Made by a program: the position numbers and the translations under genes. From a virus: 63,784 nt of DNA. The DNA lies in the IMG/VR virus record IMGVR_UViG_3300045284_000147, positions 1-63,784 of that record, one strand, 5' to 3'. The number at the start of each line of letters is the position of its first letter. The stretch's first letter is position 1. The notes under the pieces were generated by a model. That model did no database searches. It saw nothing but the letters and a program-made list of their open reading frames with translations, and was not told where the DNA came from. Shown here in pieces: positions 31,197 to 41,291 of the stretch.

Positions 31197-33225
31197 ACTC
31201 TTCTTCCTCTTCTGCGATCACGAACAACGGATCGTCGTCTGTGCGCACGGTTAACTCTTCGGGTTGGGTCATAACCGTCAGCTCGATGCTCTCCATGCGC
31301 ACGAACCAGTCCTCGTACTTCGGCTTTGTGCTCAGCGCATCCTCACCCGTCTTGGCGGTGACCTTCCTGTCTTCCTTCGTTGTGCTCAACACGGCATCAT
31401 CCACCCTGACGGTCAACCCCTCAACCGGCACGGTGGCGTAAAGCAGCTCCACTTCGGAGCGCGCCCACAACTCCTCGACCTTCAGCAGCGTCCACACATC
31501 GAAGTCGCTCGACGCACTGGGCACACTGAAGTCACCCTGCTGCGTCTCCAGCTCCAACCCGGTGAGCAGTGCCGAGAAGTCCCTGATCTGGATCGCACCA
31601 GAGAGCACCGTCAGCTCCAGCCCCGTCGCCCCCACCTCAATGGCTGGTATGAACATACCAGTAATGGCTGGGAGCGATTGGCCGATCAGAGCTAAGGACA
31701 GGACAGGTACGAGCACGCCGCCCACCACGGCCAGCTCCTGCCCCACCAGCGGAGCTGATTTCTCGGTGAACAGGACATCCCCAAGCTGGACCGTCAGCGG
31801 CCCCATGGCGAGCGTCACCGCGATCCCCGGCACCAGCCCACCCCGCTGCACCGCCACCGCCAGCCCGGCGAACGCCACCGCGATCCCCGGCACCAGCTCG
31901 CCCGGCTGCACCACCAACTCCAGCCCGGTGAGCATCACGCTGCGATCCGGCGTGCCCAGCGCACCCTGCTCCACGACGAGCTGTTGACCGGTGAGGATCA
32001 CGCCGAATGTCCCTGCCACCAGCGTCAGCCCCGCCTGCACCGACACCTGTTGCCCAGTCAGGATGACATCGATCGCTGGTACGAACGCACCACGCTGCGT
32101 GCCTGCCTGCACCCCGGCGAACGCGGCGTCATTCGCAGTTCCCAGCCCACCCTGCCGCACCTGCAGCTCTGAACCCGACAAGGCGACATCGATGGTGACG
32201 AGCAAGGCACCCGATGCCATCGTCGCCTGTAAACCGGTAAGGGTGGCACCACCGGCACCAACTGCGGCCAGCACGCCCTGTTGCGTTACCACTTGCTGAC
32301 CAGACAGCACGGCACCGGCGGTAGCCATGGGAGCGAGCGCGCCCTGCTGCATGCTCACCTGCAAGCCAGCGAAGCCGGTGGCGATAGCTGGAGTCAATTT
32401 GCCATACACCATCAACGCCTGCAGACCAGTGAGCGCAACGACGTTGCCGACATCCGAGACCAGCACGCCCTGCTGCACGTTCGCTTGTGAACCTGCAAGG
32501 CTGATAACGAGGGATGGGACCAGCGTACTCTGCTGTACGCTGAGCTGCTGACCAACAAGGGCTACAGCCGTTACCCCCGAAGGTTGCGTCAGGCCATACT
32601 GCACGGTCACCTGCAACCCGCTGAGCACGACGCTGCGATCTGGCGTACCCATCACGTCCTGCTGCACGACGAGCTGCTGACCGGTGAGCGCGACGATGCT
32701 GGTGATGACGGGAGTGAGCACACCGCCGTCGATGTTCACTCGCCTGCCAGTCAGCGCGATGAACGAGGAGATGACGGGAGTCAGCACATCCTGCAGCACC
32801 GTCGCTTGCAATCCGACGAGCGCCGCAGCGTTACTTGCAGTCAGGACGAACACACCCTCTTGCGCGTTCAACTGCTGACCCACCAGCATCACCGCAACCT
32901 GCGAGGCTAACGTGCCTGTCTGCAAGTTCGCTTGCTGACCGACGAGCGCAGTGAGAATGCCGGGGATGAGCGTGCCGCTCTGCACACTCACCTGCTGGCC
33001 CAGCACCGTGTTGGCGTTCGTAACGGCAGGGAACAGCGTGCCACGCTGCGTGCTCACCTGCTGACCCACGAGCACGACGGTGATCGCCGTGCCCGGCACC
33101 AGCGCGCCCTGCTGCGTCTGCAGCAGGATATCGACGGGTATTACGTCGAACGACTCTACTTGGAACGATTCAAACTGAAACGCACCAATGTAGAAAGAAC
33201 GCAGCGGTGCGCTGGCATCGGCCAC
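31189..33225 (-). CDS. tail protein built of L-x-G-Q repeats, 678 aa
   Basis: GTG 33225 directly follows the previous stop, with AGGTG upstream. Nearly the whole protein is about 18 imperfect repeats of roughly 25-35 residues with the core (L/F)-(V/T/A)-G-(Q/L)-(Q/E)-x-x-x-Q-x-G-x-(L/F), for example LVGQQVSTQRGTL, LTGLQATMASGALL, FAGLAVAVQRGGL. Some repeats are nearly identical in sequence. The C-terminus is an acidic segment (EEEEEYA). The pattern predicts a long beta-solenoid or stacked beta fibre. The repeat family is shared with the 974-aa SPRY protein two genes downstream. Confidence 0.65.
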   Translation of the reverse strand: MADASAPLRSFYIGAFQFESFQVESFDVIPVDILLQTQQGALVPGTAITVVLVGQQVSTQRGTLFPAVTNANTVLGQQVSVQSGTLIPGILTALVGQQANLQTGTLASQVAVMLVGQQLNAQEGVFVLTASNAAALVGLQATVLQDVLTPVISSFIALTGRRVNIDGGVLTPVITSIVALTGQQLVVQQDVMGTPDRSVVLSGLQVTVQYGLTQPSGVTAVALVGQQLSVQQSTLVPSLVISLAGSQANVQQGVLVSDVGNVVALTGLQALMVYGKLTPAIATGFAGLQVSMQQGALAPMATAGAVLSGQQVVTQQGVLAAVGAGGATLTGLQATMASGALLVTIDVALSGSELQVRQGGLGTANDAAFAGVQAGTQRGAFVPAIDVILTGQQVSVQAGLTLVAGTFGVILTGQQLVVEQGALGTPDRSVMLTGLELVVQPGELVPGIAVAFAGLAVAVQRGGLVPGIAVTLAMGPLTVQLGDVLFTEKSAPLVGQELAVVGGVLVPVLSLALIGQSLPAITGMFIPAIEVGATGLELTVLSGAIQIRDFSALLTGLELETQQGDFSVPSASSDFDVWTLLKVEELWARSEVELLYATVPVEGLTVRVDDAVLSTTKEDRKVTAKTGEDALSTKPKYEDWFVRMESIELTVMTQPEELTVRTDDDPLFVIAEEEEEYA

Positions 33226-34476
33226 TTACACCTCGCACACTCCCGCTTGGCGCTGTCCCTTGAGCGCAACCAAGTCGGCATACACGTAGAGCAGGTTGTG
33301 CTCCTTGTGCCAGTCACTGGGGAACTCCTGCCACACACGCGTGCCCTGAAAGCGCGCGACGATGCCGGGCACGTACTGCCGTTGCTGCGCACGCGTGTAG
33401 TACCAGAACGAGTTCGTGTTCCAGAACGAACAATGGGTCGGGTCTTGGAACGCACCTCGGCCGTCAGTTGAAGGAGTGGCTGAAAGCAACCAGCCACCGG
33501 GAACCAAGACCCGGTAGATTTCGTTCATCACGCCAACCGTGCAGTACGGCGGCTCATGCTTGCAGGATGAGTCACGACAGTGAGGAATGTGTTCGAGGAA
33601 GTCGTACGCCCTAACTACACCAATCGATGAGTCGGCGAACGGCCACTTCTTACGAAGGTCGTAACCGCTCTTCAGGTCCACCGCGATGAACCCTTCGGGG
33701 CAACCTGTCGCCCCACCGAGATCGAGCTTGGGCAGCTCCATGCGTCGGCACCACTCGTGCACCAGCGCGTGGGTGTACTTGTTCGACAACTCATGCTGCT
33801 TGGTCTGAATTTCCGCGTTGCGCTTCAGCCACGTGTTGCTGCCGTCATCCTTGATTCGGTACAGGTACAGGCACTCCTCAATGTGATGGAAGCTAACCCC
33901 AGCTAGGTAAGTACGAATCAGCAAATCGAAGTCGTCGCATACGCCAAGGTTCGGATCGTGCCCGGCAACCTTGTGGTACGCGTCCTTGCTCCACACTCGC
34001 ACGTGATCCGGCGCGAAGAAAATCTGACGCATCGATGAGGCGTTGACATCGAAGCTGCGGTTCACCTTGTACGAATCCTGCTGGTAATGCTCCCAACCGA
34101 ACTCCTTGCCGAACAACAGACACGTGCCATTACTGCGAAACTGCGCCGCATCGGAGTAGATAAAGTCGGCATCCACCGCCGCGATCTTATCCAGCGCGGT
34201 TGGCAGCAGGATGTCGTCGTGATCCAGCTCGACCAGATACTCCCCTTCGCACTGGTGACACGCGTACCGCTTGACCGCACCCACGCCAGACGCGGACATC
34301 CATGCCGGTGCGGTCAGCACACGCACGCGTGTATCATCCAGTTCGGATGATAGCTTCGCGCCGTTGTTGAGCACGACCACCCATTCCCAGTCCTTGTACG
34401 TCTGCGCCAGCAGCGAGTCGTACGTCTCCTTCAGAAACTTCGTGTCGTGCGTTGGTGTGAAAACACTGAACTTCAA
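33226..34476 (-). CDS. glycosyltransferase family 2 fused to SAM methyltransferase, 416 aa
   Basis: TTG 34476 overlaps the previous stop (TTGA) and gives the expected GT2 start MKFSVFTPTH; the next in-frame Met is at residue 60. The GT-A domain shows DWEWVVVLNNG and the metal-binding DHDD at 85-88. The C-terminal half is a class I methyltransferase: LDLGGATG at 251-258, DFLEHIPH about 292-299, and YRVLVPGGWL at 321-330. The protein could transfer sugars and methylate a sugar or other acceptor, perhaps on the fibre proteins encoded on both sides. It lies inside a run of tail genes, an unusual place for an enzyme of this type. Confidence 0.85.
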   Translation of the reverse strand: MKFSVFTPTHDTKFLKETYDSLLAQTYKDWEWVVVLNNGAKLSSELDDTRVRVLTAPAWMSASGVGAVKRYACHQCEGEYLVELDHDDILLPTALDKIAAVDADFIYSDAAQFRSNGTCLLFGKEFGWEHYQQDSYKVNRSFDVNASSMRQIFFAPDHVRVWSKDAYHKVAGHDPNLGVCDDFDLLIRTYLAGVSFHHIEECLYLYRIKDDGSNTWLKRNAEIQTKQHELSNKYTHALVHEWCRRMELPKLDLGGATGCPEGFIAVDLKSGYDLRKKWPFADSSIGVVRAYDFLEHIPHCRDSSCKHEPPYCTVGVMNEIYRVLVPGGWLLSATPSTDGRGAFQDPTHCSFWNTNSFWYYTRAQQRQYVPGIVARFQGTRVWQEFPSDWHKEHNLLYVYADLVALKGQRQAGVCEV

Positions 34477-35174
34477 ATGATTGGCCCTTTCACGTTGCTA
34501 CTTGTCTTGCCGATCCAAGTAATCGCGTTGCCGCGTGTGTTGACGGTCCACGCCGTCCCCGATGTACCAAATCCCTGATCTGCCCAAACTGAGCCGCCAT
34601 AACCAAGATCGCCGGGAACATCACCACCGGGCATGCCGCCCTGACCGGGAGCGTTATACGTGCCAGCCGTCGCACCTGTGCCGTCACCAGCACCGTTACC
34701 ACCCACGTAACCCTGCCCACCACCGCCACCTCCACCCCACGAAGTTGGGAACGGGCCGAACTCCGCAGTTGACCCCGCACCACCATGCCCACCACCACCA
34801 CCACACGAAAGAAAGCCAGACGGACCCATCTCAATCGTAATGGGATAGCGAAGATCAAGCACATTACCTGCCCTCAAACCAGCCTGTCCGCCGCTGTTAA
34901 GACCACCACCAGCACCCCCCGCACCTCCAGCCGATACCAATGATCCTTGAATGATGAGCTTGACCGTTGAACCAGCAACCCAACCGGTACCCATGTCGAG
35001 CGTAACGCCACTGGTCCCGGCACGACCCATGATGACACCGGGATCGATTACAACTATAAAGTCGCCGCGATAATTTGGTGAACCACACTTCGAGAATATA
35101 TTCTGCGAACTGGTGCTCGAAGCAGAGTAGTGAAAAACATTCTGAGCACCAAACATCGAGCCGTGCGCAGGCAT
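34473..35174 (-). CDS. glycine-rich fibre tip-like protein, 233 aa
   Basis: ATG 35174 overlaps the preceding stop. Residues about 70-190 are glycine-rich (SAGGAGGAGGGL, SCGGGGGHGGAG, GGGGGGGQGYVGG, GNGAGDGTGATAG), with a long beta-friendly Gly pattern like the polyglycine sandwiches of adhesin tips. The start and end are less repetitive. It follows the collagen-like fibre genes in transcription order, so it is probably a fibre tip or receptor-binding module. Confidence 0.55.
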   Translation of the reverse strand: MPAHGSMFGAQNVFHYSASSTSSQNIFSKCGSPNYRGDFIVVIDPGVIMGRAGTSGVTLDMGTGWVAGSTVKLIIQGSLVSAGGAGGAGGGLNSGGQAGLRAGNVLDLRYPITIEMGPSGFLSCGGGGGHGGAGSTAEFGPFPTSWGGGGGGGQGYVGGNGAGDGTGATAGTYNAPGQGGMPGGDVPGDLGYGGSVWADQGFGTSGTAWTVNTRGNAITWIGKTSSNVKGPII

Positions 35175-36271
35175 CAGGCCATCCCTTTGGCGAAGCCCAC
35201 CACATCAACTGTCGCACCGTCGTGGCAACGCAGCGTGATCTCGTCGCGACCTGAAGCCGTAAGAGAGTAAACTCCCGCACCACCCGGCCACTTCACGCCG
35301 GGGAAGAGCGAAGCAATCGAAGTCGCCACACCCCCATTGGTTAAGGACACCACCAAGTAACCAACAACACCACTTGGCAAATTGCTGTGAGAGAACACCG
35401 CACCAGCAGCAGTGATCGTCGCTGTAATCAGGCCATTCGCCCAATTAAGAGCCGTAGTTCCGGCTGCAACACTGCCGAGCGCGAGCTTGGCTTCTCGCTC
35501 ATAAAGTGTCCATACCGAATTGATGTTGAGGAGTGCTCTACCTCCCGCGTTGAGATTGCCGTTGACATCGATGACGAACGCATTGCCTTCGTGCAGCAGC
35601 CGGTACGACACCGCACCCATCGACCAACCGCCGACTCTCCATTGATTGTCGGTGTCGAGACCAAATCCTGATGCCCAGTAACCGACACGGTGAAACGACA
35701 TGAACGCTGCATCGCCCGCGCCACCATTGCTGCGCACTTCCAACCTATGCTGACCGCCGGTATCTGCAGCAACCGCACCGGTTGAACCGATAACGTAGCT
35801 CATCCCGGTAACTTGAAGCGAGCCGCCGCCATCGATGATGTTATCGGAATAGCGATAAAGATAACCTGCCAGACTCGGTGTCGTACCGGCCGGTCCCTGT
35901 GGCCCCGCACCACCTGCTGCACCGGCCGCACCCTGCGGACCCTGCGGACCCGTGCCCCCAACCGTACCGGTTGATCCCTGCGGTCCCTGCACACCGGGTG
36001 ATCCCTGCGCACCTGTCCCCGGTGGACCCTGCACACCGGCCGGTCCCTGTGGCCCTGTAGCAGCGCCCGGTCCCTGCGGTCCCTGTGCGCCTGTCACACC
36101 CTGCGCACCCTGCACACCCTGCGGCCCGCCCGGCGTACCCGGTACCCCCTGCGGTCCCTGCGAACCGACCGCGCTGCCACCCAGCCACGCACCTGCTGCA
36201 CTGTTCCACGTCCACAACGCGCCGCCTGCAGCGAACTGCTGGCCATCAACCGGTGAGGTAGGGAAGTCCAT
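35174..36271 (-). CDS. collagen-like tail fibre protein, 365 aa
   Basis: ATG 36271 overlaps the previous stop (TGATG). After a 30-residue head, residues about 37-130 are Gly-x-y repeats dominated by GPQ, GVQ and GAQ triplets, predicted to form a collagen-like triple helix. The following domain ([10 protein letters not shown]-like, [15 protein letters not shown]) closely matches the C-terminal part of the larger fibre at 36948, so the two are paralogues sharing a fibre domain. Likely a side-tail fibre or its subunit. Confidence 0.75.
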   Translation of the reverse strand: MDFPTSPVDGQQFAAGGALWTWNSAAGAWLGGSAVGSQGPQGVPGTPGGPQGVQGAQGVTGAQGPQGPGAATGPQGPAGVQGPPGTGAQGSPGVQGPQGSTGTVGGTGPQGPQGAAGAAGGAGPQGPAGTTPSLAGYLYRYSDNIIDGGGSLQVTGMSYVIGSTGAVAADTGGQHRLEVRSNGGAGDAAFMSFHRVGYWASGFGLDTDNQWRVGGWSMGAVSYRLLHEGNAFVIDVNGNLNAGGRALLNINSVWTLYEREAKLALGSVAAGTTALNWANGLITATITAAGAVFSHSNLPSGVVGYLVVSLTNGGVATSIASLFPGVKWPGGAGVYSLTASGRDEITLRCHDGATVDVVGFAKGMA

Positions 36272-36948
36272 CAGGCTTCACAAAACAGAAGAGGTTGAGC
36301 ATCAGGATACGCATCAGGAAAAGTAATCATCGACACGCCACTTCTGAAATTCTGCGAACTTCCTGAAGTCCCGTGATACCACGGTTGCGGAGTAACCACT
36401 GCGCTTGTGTACACGTCAGCGCAAAGTGCAATCTGCGCAGTCGTGCCAGCGGAGCCAGTGTTATTGCGCTGACGAGCACCGTTGGGATATCCACTTGGTG
36501 GATTGATGTTTGCTCCAACGGCAACAGCCGGACGTGCTGCAATCCATAGCATGACCTGATTTGCAGCAACCGGATCAATTGGAATGCCATCAACACTAAG
36601 CGATGCCGTTCCATTCTGCGCGAGCGACTCCACATCGATGGGCAATCGCGCACCCTGAACAGCAATCATGATGCCTGCACATGGTCCTCCTCCGCTGCTT
36701 ATTGTCCACGTATAGCTTGCCGGTTCGCTTAACGCCTGCTTGTAGAAGACACGATAATAAGTACCAGCACCAATGCTGTAATCGTGCAATAACGTCCAAC
36801 CTGCAAGAGTATTGAACCCGACAGAACTCGCCACCACCGTGCCGAAGACAAGAATGTCGCCATTGACGGTATTCGCAGGCGCGGTGACTACGACGCTGGA
36901 TGAGTTCGTATTCCCGAATCCCGATGCGAAGCCGACTGCCTGTGCCAT
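36271..36948 (-). CDS. tail-region beta-rich protein, 225 aa
   Basis: ATG 36948 overlaps the collagen fibre's stop (TGATG). Typical single-domain fibre-associated protein: repeated beta strands rich in Ser, Ala and Gly ([32 protein letters not shown]) and a helix-poor C-terminus. No recognised domain. Position between two collagen-like fibres suggests a chaperone or adaptor for the fibres. Confidence 0.55.
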   Translation of the reverse strand: MAQAVGFASGFGNTNSSSVVVTAPANTVNGDILVFGTVVASSVGFNTLAGWTLLHDYSIGAGTYYRVFYKQALSEPASYTWTISSGGGPCAGIMIAVQGARLPIDVESLAQNGTASLSVDGIPIDPVAANQVMLWIAARPAVAVGANINPPSGYPNGARQRNNTGSAGTTAQIALCADVYTSAVVTPQPWYHGTSGSSQNFRSGVSMITFPDAYPDAQPLLFCEA

Positions 36949-39533
36949 CAATAGGTCGCCATGTTGCCGAAAAGCGAACCGCCGTCGAGATTTTCAAACA
37001 CGACGATGCACCACTTGATCGCGCCCGCATTCGCATTCGGTATAACGCCATTCGGCCAGTAGATCGTCAGCCCACCCCCCGACCAAGTGATCGCATAGTT
37101 TTGCACAGACATGATGATGCGCAGAATGCTGCCGATTGGAATATTGGAAACGGTGATCGTCGCTGTACCCGCAATCGAGACTTTCTGCGACTGCCCGTTG
37201 TTGAAATCAACGGCGATTGCACCGGACGTTGCAGCGACGTTGAACATCCCCGGCGCGAACGACTTGCCGGTGAAGGTGGTACCGACAACCGAAGTAGCGT
37301 TAATCGTACCTGTGCTCATTCCGCCGGGTGTAAAGGCATGCGCGCCACCACCAGCAACGAGATTCAGCGTACCGCCCGTGATGCTGAATCCGTAGGAACC
37401 GCCATACAGGTTGATGTGCTTGGAAAGATCAGTCGGCGAAGCAGCTACAGTCGAACCAAAAAGAGCACCAGCCGACGTTACGGTGCCAGAGAAACTGGCA
37501 TTGGTCCCGTAATAGGTACTGACGTTGTAGAGCGCACGAGCATTCGCATTCAGATTGCCCGCGCCGTCTATGATGAACGAGTTGCCCTCGTGCAATATCG
37601 AATAAGACAGTCCACTCGCACTCCACCCACCGACTTTCCATTTGTTGTCAGTGTCAATCCCGAAGAGCGATGCCCATTCGCCGGGACGATGGAACGCTAT
37701 GTAAGCAGCATGTCCACTGCCACCACCACGTTGCTCCAGATAAGTGCCCGATGGACCGTTTGCAATTGTTCCGTAGGAAGGCGTAACTAGCGTAGACACG
37801 CCACCGGCTGCGCCCTGCGTACCTTGCGCACCGGCTGCACCTTGCGGCCCCGTACTACCGGCTGCACCCTGTGGCCCAGTCCCACCCGCACTCCCTGCCG
37901 CACCTTGCGGACCTTGCGAACCTGTACCACCTGCTGCTCCTTGCGCACCCGCACCTCCCTGTGGTCCTTGCGAACCGATGAACTCAACCCACTGCTTCGA
38001 GTTGCCGTCGTCGTAAAGAAGGAACGTACGGCCGTTGTCAGCATCCCACCACGCGGTCCCAACCGGTGTGGTTGATGTCGATGGTGCCGTCGCGGCGATG
38101 ATGAACAATGACGGTCCCTGCGGACCTTGTGCACCTTGCGGTCCCGTTCCACCCGAACCCTGCGGACCCTGCGGACCGGGTACACCTTGCGCGCCCGCGC
38201 CAACCGCACCCTGCACCCCCTGAGTGCCCTGCGGACCCTGCGGACCTACACTCCCAGCCCCGCCGGTTGAACCTTGCACACCGGCCACGCCTTGTGGTCC
38301 TTGCGCTCCAACCACGCCTTGTGGCCCTTGCGCACCAGTCTGACCCTGCGGACCCGCTACACCCTGCGGACCCGTCGTACCAATACCCGGCACACCCTGC
38401 GGACCAACCGCACCGGTTGATCCTTGCGGACCGGGATTACCCGCCGAACCCTGCGGACCGGGATCGCCGATATCACCCGGTTCACCCTGCGGTCCCTGAA
38501 AACCTTCACTACCCGGTAAGCCCTGCGGTCCCTGCGGACCAGCATTACCTGCTGGTCCCTGCACGCCCTGCGTACCCGCACCGGTTAATCCCTGCGGTCC
38601 CTGCGGACCTACACCACCAACCCCACCGGTTGAGCCTTGTGCGCCGACCGGACCCTGCGCACCAGCCGGACCCTGCGCTCCAACCGCACCAACAACACCC
38701 TGTGCACCCTGCACACCCTGCGGCCCGGTCGCTCCACCTGACTTAATGAGTACGGCGAGACGTGTGTTGTGCGTGAACGTACCTGTGCCAGCGGACGATA
38801 CGAACGCCACAGGCACATAGAAGAAATCCGGCCCTTCGATGCCATCTCCAGTCTTATTCCACGTCTGCGAGTTGTACGAAAAATCGGCATCCTGAATGAT
38901 GAAGTCGTCGTTGATCTCAGTGTTGCGGAAGTAGACCAACGCGTCGAAGTTATCATCGGTCAGTCGATCAAAGACGAGGTATGTCGCAAGCTGTTGATTG
39001 GCATTGTTCCATCTCATCTTCCCCGCGCCGGGATCGGCAAGGCTCGTACCTGTCGCATCAGCCCGGTAGAAAAAGACATTCGCCGATGCACCCGTGTTGC
39101 CCTGCGGTCCCTGCACACCGAGCTGACCCTGCGGACCAATCGGCCCCTGCGGGCCGACAACACCCTGCGGACCGACTATGCCGATGATGCCTTGCGGACC
39201 TTGCGGACCTTGCGGACCAGCACCGAGCGGCACCAGTTGACTGCGTGCAGTGCCTACCGTGAACCAGAGCTTGGTACCGTCGTACTCGAATGCGCCGTCA
39301 GCAGTGGCACCAAGAGACGCGGGCGCGAGGAGCGCACGCGGTACCTTCAGATCGCCGTTCTTGAATGTGAACGACGCACTAAGACCTACTAAACCTCCGC
39401 TGTTGAATAGAACAGCGTCTTGCGGACCGACAAGAACGTGCTCCTCATTCCACCCGGTGGATACGACTTTCCCTGCGGCGATTGCCGCAGGGTTGTCGGG
39501 TATGACGAGAGAGAACTTATGACTGAGACCCAT
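36948..39533 (-). CDS. large collagen-like tail fibre protein, 861 aa
   Basis: ATG 39533; the gene ends at 36948. The N-terminal 100 residues look like a virion attachment domain ([11 protein letters not shown]). Two Gly-x-y blocks follow (encoded near 39094-39232 and 37800-38745), mostly GPQ and GAQ triplets. A non-collagen domain separates them ([18 protein letters not shown]). The C-terminal region includes [13 protein letters not shown] and [15 protein letters not shown], also found in the 365-aa fibre, then a beta-rich end. Bacteriophage collagen-like fibres form trimers that bind receptors. The DNA repeats are long and GC-rich. Confidence 0.8.
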   Translation of the reverse strand: MGLSHKFSLVIPDNPAAIAAGKVVSTGWNEEHVLVGPQDAVLFNSGGLVGLSASFTFKNGDLKVPRALLAPASLGATADGAFEYDGTKLWFTVGTARSQLVPLGAGPQGPQGPQGIIGIVGPQGVVGPQGPIGPQGQLGVQGPQGNTGASANVFFYRADATGTSLADPGAGKMRWNNANQQLATYLVFDRLTDDNFDALVYFRNTEINDDFIIQDADFSYNSQTWNKTGDGIEGPDFFYVPVAFVSSAGTGTFTHNTRLAVLIKSGGATGPQGVQGAQGVVGAVGAQGPAGAQGPVGAQGSTGGVGGVGPQGPQGLTGAGTQGVQGPAGNAGPQGPQGLPGSEGFQGPQGEPGDIGDPGPQGSAGNPGPQGSTGAVGPQGVPGIGTTGPQGVAGPQGQTGAQGPQGVVGAQGPQGVAGVQGSTGGAGSVGPQGPQGTQGVQGAVGAGAQGVPGPQGPQGSGGTGPQGAQGPQGPSLFIIAATAPSTSTTPVGTAWWDADNGRTFLLYDDGNSKQWVEFIGSQGPQGGAGAQGAAGGTGSQGPQGAAGSAGGTGPQGAAGSTGPQGAAGAQGTQGAAGGVSTLVTPSYGTIANGPSGTYLEQRGGGSGHAAYIAFHRPGEWASLFGIDTDNKWKVGGWSASGLSYSILHEGNSFIIDGAGNLNANARALYNVSTYYGTNASFSGTVTSAGALFGSTVAASPTDLSKHINLYGGSYGFSITGGTLNLVAGGGAHAFTPGGMSTGTINATSVVGTTFTGKSFAPGMFNVAATSGAIAVDFNNGQSQKVSIAGTATITVSNIPIGSILRIIMSVQNYAITWSGGGLTIYWPNGVIPNANAGAIKWCIVVFENLDGGSLFGNMATY

Positions 39534-39983
39534 CTACGCGATGCGCAACAACCCGTTCGTGCCGTCGTTCGACGGCATGGTAAGCGTGAAGTTGCCCACC
39601 GTGACCGTCTGCGAGGAGAACGTGTACACCGCCACCGCCTTGTTACCCTGCGAGGTGTTGTAGATGAACGCGCAGTCTGTCTGAAACGACACACCACTCC
39701 ATGTTACGTTGGCACTTGGTGTGGTGTACGCCACCGTGCCCGCACCGGCCGTTGGCGCTTGCCACGAGATCACGTTGCCGCCCGCCGTGTAACCAGCCGA
39801 CGAAACCTCACCGGATGCGTTGTACGCGGTCGTCGCCGCACCGAGAGTCGCGGATGGCGCATACAGTGCGATCTTGAAGCCGTCCGCGCCCGTGCCACCA
39901 CGCGCTACCGTTGTTCCAAAAGCGTGAATGCCGTTCAGCAGCTCGACCTTGAACGACGTGCAGATTGCAGCCGTATTCGCCAT
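39534..39983 (-). CDS. fibre-associated protein, paralogue of the 141-aa protein at 40237, 149 aa
   Basis: ATG 39983 behind AGGAGAACGAA. Starts MANTAAICTSFKVELLNG and shares with 40237 the CTSFK start, a GE-VVS/GEVSS block, a T-W-x-GV-x-F block and an Asn-Ala/Thr-SQG block. Probably a small beta-rich module near the tail fibre. The pair is separated by a 76-aa gene. Confidence 0.65.
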   Translation of the reverse strand: MANTAAICTSFKVELLNGIHAFGTTVARGGTGADGFKIALYAPSATLGAATTAYNASGEVSSAGYTAGGNVISWQAPTAGAGTVAYTTPSANVTWSGVSFQTDCAFIYNTSQGNKAVAVYTFSSQTVTVGNFTLTMPSNDGTNGLLRIA

Positions 39984-39992
39984 TTCGTTCTC

Positions 39993-40223
39993 CTATATCT
40001 TCGCCTGCTCGCCTGCCATCGCATGGCCGCGCTTGATCGTTGCCCACACATCCCGACGCACGATCTCGCCAACCTTGTCGGCGAACTTCGGATCGGACCC
40101 CTTGTATCGGCACTCACGCGCCGTTACCCATACTTGTTCATCGCCCTGCTGCTCGATCATCTTGATGTCGAGATCGGATTCGGGCAAATCACCCAACGTG
40201 GTTGTTACTAGTGCGCCTTCCAT
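39993..40223 (-). CDS. hypothetical protein, 76 aa
   Basis: ATG 40223 behind CAGGAGATAATAA. Mixed alpha/beta with a charged middle (DIKMIEQQGDEQVWVTAREC) and a basic helical end (RRDVWATIKRGHAMAGEQ). No motif recognised. Lies between two homologous fibre-associated genes, so probably inserted or co-evolved with them. Confidence 0.6.
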   Translation of the reverse strand: MEGALVTTTLGDLPESDLDIKMIEQQGDEQVWVTARECRYKGSDPKFADKVGEIVRRDVWATIKRGHAMAGEQAKI

Positions 40224-40236
40224 TTATTATCTCCTG

Positions 40237-40662
40237 TCAGACCAGTCGCAAAAGCGCCGTCGTTGGTGTAACCGGCGGCAGGTTGATGGTGAAGGTTCCG
40301 CCCACGACAGATTGGCCCCCACCAAAATCGAACACCGCAATGGCAAGCCCGCCCTGCGATGCATTGTGAAGAAGCGCCTGACTCGCGATGAACGTCACCC
40401 CCGTCCATGTCGGGTTGGTGGCAAACGTCTGCATCGCAGTCGTACCAGATACGCTGGGATTCACATTCGTCAGAACAAACCCACCAGCGTTGTACCCCAC
40501 GCTTACAACCTCTCCGGTTGGGCTGTACATCGTGGTGGAAGCATCCAGCACGACCGCCCCCGTGTACAGCGCGAGCATGAACATATGCCCGCCGCCCGCA
40601 CTGAAATTGTGTGCGGCCTGAAACAACTGCGCCTTGAAGCTGGTGCATAATGCCTGCGTCAC
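40237..40662 (-). CDS. fibre-associated protein, paralogue of 39534, 141 aa
   Basis: GTG 40662 overlaps the previous stop (GTGA). The sequence MTQALCTSFKAQLFQAAHNF aligns with the 149-aa protein at 39534, including a T-W-x-GVTF block and an N-A-SQGG-LAIAVF block. Probably a small structural module of the virion. Confidence 0.65.
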   Translation of the reverse strand: MTQALCTSFKAQLFQAAHNFSAGGGHMFMLALYTGAVVLDASTTMYSPTGEVVSVGYNAGGFVLTNVNPSVSGTTAMQTFATNPTWTGVTFIASQALLHNASQGGLAIAVFDFGGGQSVVGGTFTINLPPVTPTTALLRLV

Positions 40663-41282
40663 GTCGTGACTTCCTTCGACACCGCGACGTTGCCGGTGAA
40701 CACGCGCGTAACCGCCCCGGTTGGGCTGGTCATCTCCAGATCATAGACGCCACGCGTCCACATCAACACATCCGACTCCGTGTCCTCCGCTTCAATGCGC
40801 AGCGAGATCGTGTTGTTGATCATGTCGAGAACGATGCGCTGCTTGGGATCGATCAGAACGTCCGATCCCAACGTGAGCAGAACCGTGCCGCCGACACGAT
40901 CCTTGATGTCCATCTGCGCGGAATACCCGGTGAGATCGACTGGCGTGAAGAACTGCAGATAGCCACCACTGATGTATGGCGAGAAGTCCGCGCTGTTCAC
41001 CTCGTTGAGCGTGATCACATCGGGGCTGGTGCGCGTTACTGCTTTGAACTCCGACTCGCGCGGCGGCGAGTGCTTGGCGTTGATCTCGCTCATTCCCTTG
41101 ACGCTCACCACCGCCACGCGCCAGCCGCTGACCAGTCCGTGCCCAACCGACGTGATTGAGACCGGAGCCGAATTGGTGATCGCGGAAATCGGCTTGTAGA
41201 TGTACGGCTGCGTTTCCCAGCGGATGATGCGCTGGAACGTCTCACCCTGCAGGATTGTGAAGTTCTGTTTCTTCGCGGCCAC
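40659..41282 (-). CDS. virion protein with BppU-like N-terminal domain, 207 aa
   Basis: GTG 41282 has AGGAG seven bases upstream. It begins with an N-terminal Q-G-E-T-F-x-R-I-x-R-W-E segment, passes a beta-rich middle and then shows PVDLTGYSAQMDIKD, GTVLLTLGS and GVYDLEMTS, the pattern of small Ig-like domains that anchor receptor-binding fibres (BppU N-terminal-like). It is adjacent to fibre-associated genes and probably helps attach them to the virion. Confidence 0.55.
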   Translation of the reverse strand: MAAKKQNFTILQGETFQRIIRWETQPYIYKPISAITNSAPVSITSVGHGLVSGWRVAVVSVKGMSEINAKHSPPRESEFKAVTRTSPDVITLNEVNSADFSPYISGGYLQFFTPVDLTGYSAQMDIKDRVGGTVLLTLGSDVLIDPKQRIVLDMINNTISLRIEAEDTESDVLMWTRGVYDLEMTSPTGAVTRVFTGNVAVSKEVTT

Positions 41283-41291
41283 GCCCGTCTC

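Noticed and set aside
36900-37790. Long plus-strand frames opposite the fibre genes (also near 38108-38746, 43677-44870, 44886-45962)
   Set aside because: They are antisense shadows of long GC-rich minus-strand genes: biased composition, no ribosome binding sites, and no protein pattern, whereas the minus-strand frames have recognisable repeats or motifs.
37800-38745. Dense short repeats resembling a CRISPR array or satellite
   Set aside because: They are in-frame Gly-x-y codons (CCTGCGG-type) of the 861-aa fibre, vary unit to unit and have no spacers.
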